Assembly (NCBI GenBank): GCA_964343305.1
Contig: CAYFJO010000004.1
Span: forward strand, 1-64,000
DNA: 64,000 nt
DNA from: CAYFJO01 sp964343305
GTDB lineage: Bacteria; Planctomycetota; Planctomycetia; Pirellulales; Pirellulaceae
Direction: 5' to 3'
Positions 8,856-18,432 of this stretch are shown here, piece after piece (position 1 is the stretch's first letter; the number at the start of each line of letters is the position of its first letter). The position numbers and the translations under genes were made by a program. The notes under the pieces are model-generated. The model saw only the letters and a list, made by a program, of their open reading frames with translations. It was not told the origin of the DNA and made no database searches.

Positions 8856-10390
8856 TCCTCGGTATATCGAGTGGCATTGATGCTCTGTCGCGCGATCTGA
8901 AGGACGGCTTCGACCGGGTGGAAATTAAAACTCTTGAGATGCAACTTGTCGGCACTGAGGAAGGCATTGAGGCTGGCCACGTAATCTTTTGCACGTTCAC
9001 TCTTGCGACGCGATTTGTCGCTGGCCAAACCGAAGAGTGCCTCCCCACGCAAAAAGGGAATCCACCAGTATGTCGGTGCCAGCTTCTCCGCTTCCGCAAC
9101 CAGGTCGAGAGTCAAGTAATACGCTCTGCGATCGAGCGCCTGTTTGGCGCGAACCGCAATGTCGACTCCCTTCAACAGGTTCGTCGCAGCAGTGTATTGA
9201 CCTTGTACGAAAACGGGAGCGGCAAGTTGTGTGGGCGCACCGGGGATCTTGTCCGCCAAATTGAAATGGTTCAACAAGTCCCACAGGGCATCAACTCGAA
9301 TTCCGTAAGCGATTTTGCTGCTGTCCCTGAGTTGACGACTCGAATTGTGGATGATCGCCACCTTGCCGTTGGACAGAAAGACGGGCGAGCCACTGAAACC
9401 GCCGTAGGTGGGCGCGGTGTACGCGACATAGCGGCGATCCTCGACGCGCTGGTCGAGACGATGCCCAAGCAGGACTTCAAAACGGCTGATCACGCCTTTG
9501 ATAAACGTCGCTTGAGCAAATTGGTCTTGCGACGCGCGGGTGTTGTATCCGGGAAAGCCAAACACACCCACTTCGGATCCGATCGTGTTCTTCACTTCTT
9601 CGGGCGTTGCCAATGGAATTTCGGCGGGCAATTCAGGACCGAGCATTTCCAGTTGCAAAATCGCCAGGTCCGTTCCTCTTGCATCCACGCGGCCGTGGCG
9701 TTGGTCGATCGATCGGATGAGCGTCTGGGGGTCGTAGATGAGATTTCGAATCGTATCGGGGTGATAGTAACGGCGGGTAACTTTGTAAACGGTACGACTT
9801 TCGTTGACCACGACACGGTGCGCGATATCCGCAACATGGGCGTTTGTTGCCAACAGCCGATGCTTTTTGGAAATCACAAACGCGGTACCGTGGGCTGAAT
9901 CCTTCGCATCCTTGACGATCAACACACCTCGACGATAGCGTTGGACTGCCTTATGAAATCCGCTGTCGTTCGATGAGGGTGATTTGTCATCAGCTTTCGG
10001 CGTTTTCGGTTTTGGCAACTCCTTGCCTGCCGAGAAACGGACGCTCATCATCGTCGACAATTTCGCGCGGGCGTCTTTCGATTCGACCTTGCCCATCACG
10101 AGTCCGTCCGAAACGGTTGTCACCGTGCCCGTCGCGACGGTTGCCGTTCCCAATCCATCAGGCAAGTCGATCAATATCTCAAACTGGTCGCCTTGCTTGA
10201 CCGTGACACCTTCACTCGGCATGAACACCAAGGTTGCGCCCTTGACGGCCACGATCGATCCGGTTCTCTCCGTTTCAGTCGCGGCATTGGTGGGTGCCGG
10301 TTGAGCCGACAGATTCGAAGCTGGGTGGTTGAGTCCCAGCAGGATTACGAGCAGAAAGAGTGTTGCGCGGGGGCGAGTGGCTTGAAACAT
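8594..10390 (-). CDS. Secreted trypsin-like serine protease with C-terminal helical region
   Basis: 598 residues with a signal peptide (about 1-29, cleavage near LSAQ). Residues 43-125 look like a small beta domain. The S1-type protease domain (about 150-375) shows the triad in order: His185 in ATNAHVAD, Asp241 in GTDLAIL, Ser333 in GFSGSPVF. Residues 390-598 are helical and TPR-like, including VPDIDEAIRLRPGYACY near the end. The upstream neighbour on the same strand is an ECF sigma factor, 174 bp away, and the kinase lies beyond the islet, so it may act in extracytoplasmic signalling. Its last 87 codons are duplicated at 6753-7015. Confidence 0.9.
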   Translation of the reverse strand: MFQATRPRATLFLLVILLGLNHPASNLSAQPAPTNAATETERTGSIVAVKGATLVFMPSEGVTVKQGDQFEILIDLPDGLGTATVATGTVTTVSDGLVMGKVESKDARAKLSTMMSVRFSAGKELPKPKTPKADDKSPSSNDSGFHKAVQRYRRGVLIVKDAKDSAHGTAFVISKKHRLLATNAHVADIAHRVVVNESRTVYKVTRRYYHPDTIRNLIYDPQTLIRSIDQRHGRVDARGTDLAILQLEMLGPELPAEIPLATPEEVKNTIGSEVGVFGFPGYNTRASQDQFAQATFIKGVISRFEVLLGHRLDQRVEDRRYVAYTAPTYGGFSGSPVFLSNGKVAIIHNSSRQLRDSSKIAYGIRVDALWDLLNHFNLADKIPGAPTQLAAPVFVQGQYTAATNLLKGVDIAVRAKQALDRRAYYLTLDLVAEAEKLAPTYWWIPFLRGEALFGLASDKSRRKSERAKDYVASLNAFLSADKLHLKSFNFHPVEAVLQIARQSINATRYTEDVQYINLAIDVLSDQKVTDFILTSEQSNRLWAAQFLALRACIRTDLGDAAGAVPDIDEAIRLRPGYACYIKERKRILSHLGRSVAKR

Positions 10391-10564
10391 GGTTTGTTCC
10401 TCACAGAAAGGGGAAGGATTGTCGCGTCCAAGCTCGTGTCGTGCGTCCTTGCTTCACCCTTGGATTGACAAAACCATCGCCATCCGGACAGGGAAAAGAA
10501 AAAATCTGAAGAATTCTCTGTTTGCCGCGAGAATACCGGAAAATTAGAAGCGTCGCACGGGTTC

Positions 10565-11137
10565 TCAACCAGCCAACATCTTTTCCAGCTTGGCCTGAAT
10601 CCGCGCAATCATCCGCCGCACGGTTCGTTCGGCACAATTGAGCTGCTGAGCGATTTCGTCGTTCGAACGTTGCTGCAAACGCAAGTCGAGCACCTGCCGC
10701 TCGCGCTGTTCAAAAGTGTCGACCACACTCTGGAAATGTTCATCGAATTCCAACTCGTCAACATGTGTCCACGCCGGATCGACGGGGTCAGGCATCTGCT
10801 GTGGATGATCTTCACTTCCGATATCACGTTTTTGACGCTGATGATGCCTGATCTTCACGCGTGCCTTATTGACCGTGATGGCACACATCAATCCCAACAA
10901 CGACTCGGCATCCGGCACATCGAACTCGCCTCCCTGTGCTCGGCGAAAGAAAGTGCGGCATGCGGAAAGCAGCACAGATTCCGGTCCCACACGGCGGCGA
11001 ACCTTCGGCGAAAGGTGCCGCTGGGCAACACGCTCCATCATCGGACCATATTGGTCCCAAAATCGTTGACATGCGGATTCATCGCCTTGGCGAATGCCGT
11101 CCAACAATTCTTGCCATTGATTGTCCGTGCTCGACAT
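10565..11137 (-). CDS. ECF-type RNA polymerase sigma factor
   Basis: 190 residues. The region-2 helix is near RFWDQYGPMMERVAQRHL. Region 4 at the C-terminus has the helix-turn-helix RSNDEIAQQLNCAERTVRRM, in which the last helix would contact the -35 element. The linker carries HPQQMPDPVDPAWTHVDE, as in planctomycete-type ECF factors. It heads a minus-strand set with the secreted protease and the membrane kinase, an arrangement known for planctomycete ECF-kinase modules. No anti-sigma factor is adjacent, so control by kinase phosphorylation is a reasonable inference. Confidence 0.92.
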   Translation of the reverse strand: MSSTDNQWQELLDGIRQGDESACQRFWDQYGPMMERVAQRHLSPKVRRRVGPESVLLSACRTFFRRAQGGEFDVPDAESLLGLMCAITVNKARVKIRHHQRQKRDIGSEDHPQQMPDPVDPAWTHVDELEFDEHFQSVVDTFEQRERQVLDLRLQQRSNDEIAQQLNCAERTVRRMIARIQAKLEKMLAG

Positions 11138-11153
11138 AAAAATTCAAAAGTGT

Positions 11154-12695
11154 TCACGTCCAAAAACTGCGATCCAACATACGATAGTTGATCGCTTCTT
11201 GAATGTGCGATGTTTGAATGTCGTCACATGAATCAAGATCAGCGATCGTCCGGGCGACGCGGAGGATTTTGTCGTGGGCGCGGGCCGATAATCCCATGTC
11301 GTTGATCGCCGATTTCAACAACTCCATACATTCGTCATTCAGTTTGCAAAACTGACGCACCTCGCGCGACGACATCTGAGCGTTGTAGCGTGTCTTGGCA
11401 CGAGAACCAAATCGCGACTCTTGAGCGATGCGTGCGATCTGGACCTGGTCGCGCATGCTGCCGCTGGACGTGCCTGGTGCCTTGGACGAAAGTTCTTTGA
11501 AGTCGACCGCTGGCACTTCAATGTGCATGTCAATGCGGTCCAGCAACGGGCCGCTGATTTTTGACATGTATCGTTCGATCTGCGGCACGGTGCATTGGCA
11601 ATCGCGGCGCGGGTCGTTGCGATAGCCGCAAGGGCAAGGGTTCAACGCCGCGATCAACATAAAGTCGGCGGGAAACGTCGTCGAATTCAGAGCCCGTGAA
11701 ATCGTCACGACTTGATCCTCCAGCGGCTGCCGCAACACTTCCAGCGTTTGGCGATTGAACTCCGGCAATTCGTCCAGAAAGAGAACTCCGTTGTGAGCCA
11801 GCGAGATTTCGCCGGGCGTCGGCACACTTCCACCGCCAACCAAGCCCGCGTTGCTGATCGTATGATGCGGTGAACGAAACGGCCGCTTGGCCATCAGCGG
11901 CTGACCTGGTTCAAGCCGCCCCATCGCGCTGTAAATCCGCGTCGTCTCAATCGACTCGGCCGCCGTCAGCGACGGCATGACCGTCGGCACGCGCTTGGCC
12001 AGCATCGTTTTTCCAGATCCAGGCGGACCCAGCATCAGCAGATTGTGAAAACCGCTGGCCGCGATCGTCAGTGCTCGTTTGCCCATCTCCTGGCCGCGGA
12101 CGTCGGCGAAGTCTTCGTCGTACTTACCCAACGCTTCAAACAACTGGTCGATTCGCGAAGGTGTCGGGTCGATTTCGAGCGCGCCAGCGAAGAACCCAAC
12201 CGCCTGTGTCAAACTGGAGACGGGAATGACTTCGATGTCTTCAACAACCGCTGCCTCCTGAGCGCTCTCCGCCGGCACTACGACACCGCGCAGTCCATGT
12301 TGTTTGGCCGCCGTCATGGCCATCGACAAGGCACCTTTTACTGGGCGTGTCTTTCCTTCAAGCGACAATTCGCCAACGACGGCGAATTCGTCAAATCGAT
12401 CGGACTCAATTTGGCCGCTGCCGGCGAGTATGCCCAGCGTAATCGGCAAGTCAAACGACGCGGCTTGTTTGGGCAACTCGGCCGGAGCAAGATTGATCAC
12501 CACGCGATCCTGCGGCCGAGTGAATCCCGAATTAACGATGGCCCGCTCATTGCGATGCACACTTTCCTTGACCGCCGCCTCCGGCAAGCCGACAAGAATC
12601 GTCTTGGGAAGCGCCCCGGGGGAGACGTCGACTTCGACTTCAACTGGCAAAGCCTCGATGCCCAACAACGAAAACGTTTTTAACTTGGCAAGCAT
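11154..12695 (-). CDS. comM: ComM/YifB-family AAA+ ATPase (Mg-chelatase-like)
   Basis: 513 residues from the ATG at 12695, where homology begins (MLAKLKTFSLLGIEALPVEV); a longer frame back to 12848 looks non-coding. The N-terminal ComM domain (about 20-140) is followed by the AAA+ core with Walker A GPPGSGKTM, Walker B VLFLDELPEF and a zinc-type insertion (NPCPCGYRNDPRRDCQC). The C-terminal lid ends in ARAHDKILRVARTIADL. ComM is a hexameric helicase that extends branch migration during natural transformation. The stop lies 17 bases from the start of the sigma-factor gene downstream, so read-through is likely. Confidence 0.93.
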   Translation of the reverse strand: MLAKLKTFSLLGIEALPVEVEVDVSPGALPKTILVGLPEAAVKESVHRNERAIVNSGFTRPQDRVVINLAPAELPKQAASFDLPITLGILAGSGQIESDRFDEFAVVGELSLEGKTRPVKGALSMAMTAAKQHGLRGVVVPAESAQEAAVVEDIEVIPVSSLTQAVGFFAGALEIDPTPSRIDQLFEALGKYDEDFADVRGQEMGKRALTIAASGFHNLLMLGPPGSGKTMLAKRVPTVMPSLTAAESIETTRIYSAMGRLEPGQPLMAKRPFRSPHHTISNAGLVGGGSVPTPGEISLAHNGVLFLDELPEFNRQTLEVLRQPLEDQVVTISRALNSTTFPADFMLIAALNPCPCGYRNDPRRDCQCTVPQIERYMSKISGPLLDRIDMHIEVPAVDFKELSSKAPGTSSGSMRDQVQIARIAQESRFGSRAKTRYNAQMSSREVRQFCKLNDECMELLKSAINDMGLSARAHDKILRVARTIADLDSCDDIQTSHIQEAINYRMLDRSFWT

Positions 12696-12947
12696 ACAAC
12701 CGTACCGCACAAGAATTGCTTGGCTCAACACCCAATCGCACCATTTTGAGGTGCAGACATCGCACGGGCAAGCATAGGTATGATCATCAACGGTTGATTG
12801 GGGCCGCCATTTCTTCTGGATCGACTTGACCCGCCCATGGTCGACCATGGAATTCTACGATTCTGTGCTGATTAACAGTGCAACTCTTCGTCGGCCGTTC
12901 GGCCAATTCCAAAACCTCTTTTCTCCAATCATGTTGGGATCGCTGCA

Positions 12948-13199
12948 ATGTTCTTTTTAGCGGGTGGACTGGTCGGTATGGCTGTGACGTACTCTTTGGT
13001 GCTCAATCCCATTGAGCAAATCGCATGGCAGATGTTCTGGACCGGGCTGGAAAACGGCCGTCAGGTATTCGATTCAGAAACCATTCTGAAATCGTCAACC
13101 TTCTTCAAATTGGCGACCGGCGCGCTGGTTGGCGGCGTAGTGGCAAGCGGTTTGGCCGCCACGGTCAAGAGTTGGGTGCAACGCTGCAACCACGATTAG
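12948..13199 (+). CDS. Small two-helix membrane protein, unknown
   Basis: 83 residues with hydrophobic segments at about 1-18 (FFLAGGLVGMAVTYSLVL) and 53-70 (ATGALVGGVVASGLAATV), separated by a polar stretch. No family is recognised. It sits alone between two minus-strand genes, convergent to the symporter gene and divergent from comM. The membrane pattern and lack of a better frame support it, but the ribosome site is weak. Confidence 0.55.
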   Translation: MFFLAGGLVGMAVTYSLVLNPIEQIAWQMFWTGLENGRQVFDSETILKSSTFFKLATGALVGGVVASGLAATVKSWVQRCNHD

Positions 13200-13244
13200 G
13201 CCCCACCCGGATGACCTGCCTGACTTTTGCCGAGGCATCGTCTG

Positions 13245-14735
13245 TTATGACTTCGTAGACGGCTGGTCTTTGGCCGAAGTCGTGGATGTCAAGATACTTA
13301 CAAAAAGAATTGTGAAAAACGAAAACGCAAAAGCCGGAATCAGCGAATAGAGACTCTTGTGCAACGTCTCGCGCCAAACCACGGCGGTCGCGACTCCGAC
13401 GATCATTCCGATCAGAACACCCCACCCCGTCGTTCGCCGCCAAAGCAATGTCAGAATCAACGCTGGTCCGAATCCCGCGCCCAGTCCGTCCCACGCGTAG
13501 AGGACAAAGTCAAACACGGCTCGCACCTTGCCCATCGCGATCGCGGTCGCAATGACCGCGATGAAAATCACTGCCGTACGATTGATCATGGTCCGTGTCT
13601 GATCCGATGGTTCCTTGCCAAGTAAACGCACGTAGATGTCGTGGCTGACGGCCGAAGCACTGACGAGCAACTGTGAATCGGCCGTTGAACAGATCGCGGC
13701 GACCAGCGCGGCGATCATCATGCCCGCCAATGGCGCGGGCAGCAACTGGATCGCGCTATGCGGCAACGCCCGTTCGGGATCGGCAAGATCCGCAAACATC
13801 ACACGGGCCGTCAAGCCAACAAGAATCGCTCCAGTGAACAGGAAAAACACCCAGACAGAAGATATGACCGCCGCTCGATTGATCGCTTGTTCATCTTTGG
13901 TGGCCATCAAGCGAACCAGGATGTGGGGCTGGCCGGGATTGCCAAGCGGAACGCCTAACCACACCGCCAAAAACCCAATCAACATCAAACCCGTCTTGCC
14001 ACCAAACCCGTCGGTCATCGATCCGCCGCCCGCGAGCGACACGTCCTTCCCTTTCACAACGATCTCACGCGCTTCGAGCGATGCCAGCTTGTCCCAAAAC
14101 TCGAACGGCCCGCCCAACATCATGACCATCACCAGTGGCAATATGATCACACCGCTCACCATCAAAACCGCTTGCACCACATCCGTCCAAGCCACGGCCC
14201 GAAACCCCCCAACCACGGTGTAAACCAAAACGATTCCGGCACCCACGAAAACGCCGACGAAATACTGCCAACCAAACGTCTCTTCGAACGCCTTGCCCGC
14301 GGCGTTCAATTGAGCCGCAACATACGCCGTTAGCATCGACAGAATAATCAAGACAGAAACCAGTCGAATCGCAATCGCCACGCCGCCGCGATGATTGGCT
14401 GCCAGCACATCGGGCAACGTGATTGAGTTCGTGGCGATCGAGTGTTTGCGAAGTCGCTTGGCCAGCACTAGCCAGTTGAACAAGAACGCCGCGACCGTAC
14501 CCACCACAAGCCACATCGCACCGACACCTGACTTGTAGGCAATGCCGACCAATCCCAGCGTCACCCAGCCGCTCTCCGCGGAAGCCGACGCCGACAACGC
14601 GGCAACCCACGCCCCCAATCCGCGATCGGCCAGAAAGAAATCGGAACTCGTTTTCTTCGCAAAGCGAGCGCTGTAAACGCCGAACGCCATCACCCCAAGC
14701 GTGTAAATGGCGAAGCTGATCGCGACCCAGTTCAT
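13245..14735 (-). CDS. Sodium:solute symporter (SSS family)
   Basis: 496 residues with about 13 membrane segments. Family marks include LGAWVAALSASASAESGW near the N-terminus (unwound TM1 region that binds Na+), the GGFRAVAWTDVVQ motif and the later ICSTADSQLLVSASAVSHD motif, all typical of the proline/pantothenate symporter group. The substrate cannot be told from sequence; PutP-like proline uptake is the nearest guess. The MerR-type regulator gene follows upstream on the same strand but has its own promoter and a 132-bp gap, so co-regulation is not evident. Confidence 0.9.
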   Translation of the reverse strand: MNWVAISFAIYTLGVMAFGVYSARFAKKTSSDFFLADRGLGAWVAALSASASAESGWVTLGLVGIAYKSGVGAMWLVVGTVAAFLFNWLVLAKRLRKHSIATNSITLPDVLAANHRGGVAIAIRLVSVLIILSMLTAYVAAQLNAAGKAFEETFGWQYFVGVFVGAGIVLVYTVVGGFRAVAWTDVVQAVLMVSGVIILPLVMVMMLGGPFEFWDKLASLEAREIVVKGKDVSLAGGGSMTDGFGGKTGLMLIGFLAVWLGVPLGNPGQPHILVRLMATKDEQAINRAAVISSVWVFFLFTGAILVGLTARVMFADLADPERALPHSAIQLLPAPLAGMMIAALVAAICSTADSQLLVSASAVSHDIYVRLLGKEPSDQTRTMINRTAVIFIAVIATAIAMGKVRAVFDFVLYAWDGLGAGFGPALILTLLWRRTTGWGVLIGMIVGVATAVVWRETLHKSLYSLIPAFAFSFFTILFVSILTSTTSAKDQPSTKS

Positions 14736-14867
14736 ATTATCTTCTGCTTTGACAGTTGATCATTTTGTAATGGCATATGTCCGACTGATACCTGGTTGGG
14801 CGACAACGAAATATTTAGCGCGCATTTCAAAACCATCCGGCCGACAGAGTTGAGTTTGAAATGCGTT

Positions 14868-15695
14868 CTAAGTTGATTCGCCGTCCACGCTCTTGATGAG
14901 CATCTGAATTTCGGTCAGATATTTCTTTGGATTGCCGCGGAAGATCATGCCAGGGCCTTTGATGTAAGCCTCGCGGCAAGGGCATTCGATTTCGTATCCT
15001 TGTTCCTTCACATAGGTCAGGATCTTTTCGTAAGATCGGCTCAGGTCTTCATAGGGCCCTTGATGCAACAGAGTCACGCAGCGGCCACCCGGCAATTCGT
15101 GAACTGAGATGCCTTCTACGTCGATCGCCTTGCGAACCGGCATGCAAGTTTCGAAATCGGCATCGTCTGGCCTGTACTCCATGTCGTAACACAACAGCAT
15201 CGGTTTGCCACAAATGTGCCGTCCGAACTTGCGACCGATCTGCGAGAACCCTTTGCCACACTCGCTGTATTTGCCCTTCATGCGAACACCGGCGACGAGC
15301 ACCGGAGCGAGTGTCTTTTCTTCGATTTGAAATTCTGAATTTTGCATGGTCAACCTCGCTTCTCTTTCGTCGTGAATGATGCGATCCAGTGAATTTCGGA
15401 CGTCGCGATATTGTTGGACCTTGGCGTCCATCGCGTCGCGTTTCTGTTGCAGGATTTGAAGAATGTCCGCGTCATCGGCGAACGTGGCCAGGATTTCGGA
15501 TATCTCGTCGAGTGAAAAATCGAAGCCGCGAAGCTGTGAAATGACACGTGCGGTTTCGATCTTTCGTTCGTCGTAGTAGCGATACCCGGATTGTTCGTCG
15601 ACACAGGTAGGCGTCAAAATACCCTGCTCGTGATAGAAGCGGAGCGTCTTGACGGTCAGGCCGGTGACTTTCGAAAACTCGCCGATGGTGAACAT
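14868..15695 (-). CDS. MerR-family regulator with GyrI-like effector domain
   Basis: 275 residues from ATG 15695 (MFTIGEFSKVTGLTVKTLRF); the frame continues upstream to 15818 but this is the conserved start and has TGAGGT seven bases before it. Residues 1-70 are the winged helix-turn-helix, with YYDERKIETARVISQLRGFD. Residues 75-115 form the dimer coiled coil. Residues 120-275 resemble the GyrI/BmrR-type ligand domain (GISVHELPGGRCVTLLHQGP). This architecture senses small hydrophobic or cationic compounds. The promoter just upstream has the 19-bp spacer used by MerR activators, so autoregulation is likely. Confidence 0.92.
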   Translation of the reverse strand: MFTIGEFSKVTGLTVKTLRFYHEQGILTPTCVDEQSGYRYYDERKIETARVISQLRGFDFSLDEISEILATFADDADILQILQQKRDAMDAKVQQYRDVRNSLDRIIHDEREARLTMQNSEFQIEEKTLAPVLVAGVRMKGKYSECGKGFSQIGRKFGRHICGKPMLLCYDMEYRPDDADFETCMPVRKAIDVEGISVHELPGGRCVTLLHQGPYEDLSRSYEKILTYVKEQGYEIECPCREAYIKGPGMIFRGNPKKYLTEIQMLIKSVDGEST

Positions 15696-15726
15696 GTATA
15701 CCTCATGGGAATCAACGTCTACCGTT

Positions 15727-15757
15727 AGCTTACGGGCTCCAGTAAGGGGAGAGTCAA
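15727..15757 (-). promoter_or_regulatory. MerR-type promoter and operator
   Basis: Reading the minus strand: -35 TTGACT (15752-15757), a 19-bp spacer (15733-15751), then -10 TAAGCT (15727-15732). The spacer holds the dyad CTCC-CCTTACT-GGAG centred between the boxes. An over-long 19-bp spacer with a dyad inside is the signature of promoters twisted open by MerR proteins. The start codon of the regulator is 32 bases downstream. Confidence 0.85.
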
Positions 15758-15823
15758 GCGGCAGATCATTTTTTTTCGAACAACGGCAATTCCGATCATC
15801 TTTGATATAATCGCACACTAACG

Positions 15824-15869
15824 CGACGCGCCAGCGAGCGTCCCTAACTCATCTCTCGCTTGCGCGTCG
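15824..15869. repeat. Inverted repeat, family A
   Basis: Arms 15824-15838 and 15855-15869 pair over 15 bases with one mismatch (CGACGCGCCAGCGAG type) around a 16-base loop. It lies between the divergent MerR and FG-GAP/caspase genes. Confidence 0.85.
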
Positions 15870-15918
15870 GATAAATGTGTGCCGGACATTCATAATTCCA
15901 TCCTCTCAAGGTGATCAA

Positions 15919-18429
15919 ATGTCGCTAGCTATTCTTACCCTCGTGGTGGCTGTCTCCCAGGCAGCCAGTGACACGTCGGTGCAATTTGAACCGCCCGTAC
16001 GATTAACCGCGGCCGGAAAAGTGATTGACACCGACGTCGGCCACGCCGCTCCGTTCGTTGGTGACTTTGACGGCGACGGAGTCAAGGATCTGCTAGTCGG
16101 CCAGTTTGGCGAAGGTCTGCTTTGGATCTATCGCAACGAGGGAACGAACGACCAGCCAAAACTGGCGGCCGGTGTGAAATTCAAGGACGGCAAAGACGAC
16201 GGCCGTGTGCCAACTGGCTGATGTGTTGGCTTCGGTCCCCAGTTGGTGGACTTAAACGGCGACGGCCATCAAGACATGCTGTCCGGCTCTTGGCCCGGCG
16301 AATTGTTTTGGTTCCGCGGCAGTGCTGACGGCAAGTTCTCCGCACCAGAGATGATCAAGGACAAAGACGGCAACTACATCAACATCGGCGGCGGAATCTC
16401 TGAACAGCCGGACGGCAGCATCATGATTACCGGTCACGGCGAGTTTGAAGAATCCGACGATGGCTGGATCGTCAAGTATCACGGCAAGACGATGAAGAGC
16501 ACGGCCGAAAAGCCAATCTCCATCACGGGCACTGCCTCGGCCACACACGCGGTCGATTGGGATGACGACGGCGATCTCGACTTGCTGGTCGGCAACATCC
16601 GCGGCGGCGTCTACCTGATTCCCAATGACGGTTCTGCCAAATCGTTTTTGTTTGGCAAAGAAAAACAACTCGTTGCGGGCGGCGAACCGCTCTCGGTGGA
16701 TGGCGATGCGGGTCCGTTTGCGGCGGACTGGGACAACGATGGCGACTTTGATTTGCTGGTCGGATCGGACGACGGCGGCGTGTCTTTGTTCGTGAACAAC
16801 GGCTCGCGCAAGGCACCCGAATTGTCGAAGGCGGTCAAGATCGTACCCAATGGCGAAGTCAAATATGGTCGCGACGCACCTGCGGAACCTTGTCGCGGCA
16901 TTCGATCGAAAGTGTGCGTTGTCGATTGGAATGGCGATGGTTTGCTGGACTTGTTGGTCGGCGACTACGCGAGTCAAAAACCCGCCCTGCCGGAGCCCAC
17001 ACCGGAAGAGCGGGAGTTGCACAAGAAGCTTCGCAAAGAGCTAGACGCGCTGAGCCTAAAGTCAGGTCCGCTGTTCTCAAAACTCTTCGGCTCCAAACGT
17101 GTGAAAGATCCAGAGGAACACAAAAAACTCAGCAAGCAACTCAACGAGATCAGCAAGAAGCGGCAGAAACTACAAGAGCAACTGCCGCCGGAATATGAGA
17201 GCCACGGCTGGGTCTGGCTGTTCCAACAAAAGCGGACTGTTGCCAAAGTTAACGGGCGTACGTCTGGCAACTTGGCCCCGAGACTTGATCCGGCAAAGAC
17301 ACATGCTGTGATCGTGGGCGTGCTTCATTGGCAAAAAAAAGGTCTGACAACTTACCCAACAGATAACCGCAAAGACCGCGAGTTGTACAAGACGCTTGCA
17401 GGGATGGGCGTGCCCAAAGAGAACATGGTTCTCTTGCTGGATGAAGAGGGGGATCTTGCCAACATCCGTAAGGCAATCCGACAGGTTGCAGGCGGTGCGA
17501 GAGAAGGCGACACGTTTATCTTCTACTACGCCGGGCATGGTTCGCCGACATCGCGTGGCATTTGTTTCATGAATTATGATGTGGGCGAGAAAGATTCGTT
17601 CGCTGTCTCGGAGCTGGCCGACATCCTCAAGCAGGATTTCAAAGGCGAACGTGTGTTGATGTTCGCCGACTGTTGTTTTTCCGGTGGTCTTGGTCACGCC
17701 GCAAAACAGCTCTCAGAAAACGGTTTCAAAGCAGCCAGCATTACTTCGGCCGCGGCGACCAATACGTCGACGAACAACTGGACGTTTACGCACATCCTGG
17801 TCGACATCCTGCGCGGCAGTCGTGCAGCGGATCGAAATGGCGATAAAGTCATCACGATCACGGAAGCTACCCAGGAAGTCGGCGATGCGATGAAGTTTCG
17901 CGAGTATCAACAACACGGCCAATCACGATTCAACATCGCGGAAGATTTTCGCTTGTGTGTTGCAAATGGTTCTCAATCGAAAGCAAACATTCCAAAGCCA
18001 TACGAATTGTTTGAATACGTCCAAGTCAAAGAGAACGGCGGATGGAAGCCCGCGCGGATTGTTGGCCTGAAGAACGACAAGTTTGTTGGCGAGATTCAGC
18101 AGTATAGTACACGACGACTTGTTTCGGTGAGCAAGAGTGACGTGCGAAAGTTTCCCGAGGTGACACTCGGTCGTCGAATTCCGGTGGTTCATGAGAAACC
18201 CGAAAAACCACTCAGCGACAAAGAGGCTCTCGCCAAGGCACAAGTCGATGGCAAGTACTCAGAACTGTTGAAGAAGATCAAAGTCGAACACGACTATCGA
18301 AGCTATTCGGCGTTCAACGACTACGGGGCCTATCCGGCGACGAGCTATGCAGGTCACAACAATTTGCCCACAGGCTACTGGGTGTACGTCTATCCAAACT
18401 GGTACATCTGGGAAAAGGAAGCGAAGTAA
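15919..18429 (+). CDS. FG-GAP repeat/caspase-like protease with in-frame UGA (candidate selenoprotein)
   Basis: 837 codons from ATG 15919 (signal peptide MSLAILTLVVAVSQAAS, AAGGTG ribosome site). Codon 101 (16219-16221) is TGA, yet the same frame continues uninterrupted to 18429 and the protein fold continues across it: GRVPTG, UGA, then CVGFGPQLVDLNGDG. Residues 30-385 hold FG-GAP/VCBS repeats (DFDGDGVKDLLVG, DWDDDGDLDLLVG, DWNGDGLLDLLVG) of beta-propeller type. A Lys/Glu-rich helical stretch (about 370-430) leads to a C14 caspase-like domain with the dyad YYAGHG and FADCCFSGG. The tail has a Tudor-like segment and aromatic repeats. From memory, relatives carry Cys-Cys where this has UGA-Cys. 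The alternatives are a nonsense mutation or a sequencing error. Confidence 0.8.
16219..16252 (+). promoter_or_regulatory. Candidate selenocysteine UGA and bacterial SECIS-like hairpin
   Basis: UGA at 16219-16221 is followed by a hairpin: 16234-16240 (GGUCCCC) pairs with 16245-16252 (GGUGGACU) with one bulged U at 16247 and one G-U pair, closing a four-base loop AGUU. The loop starts 19 bases after the UGA and has G second. Known bacterial SECIS elements place a short loop with an early G about 16-37 bases after UGA. A rival 8-bp stem, CCAACTGG (16210-16217) with CCAGTTGG (16239-16246), encloses the UGA itself. Hand folding only. Confidence 0.5.
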
Positions 18430-18432
18430 CTC

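Noticed and set aside
12696..12848. N-terminal extension of comM
   Set aside because: Cys/Trp-rich, unlike the family; conserved start and normal length are at 12695.
16219..16221. UGA read as tryptophan (variant code)
   Set aside because: UGA ends many intact genes here (for example comM and the BlaI-type gene), so a genome-wide recoding is not supported.
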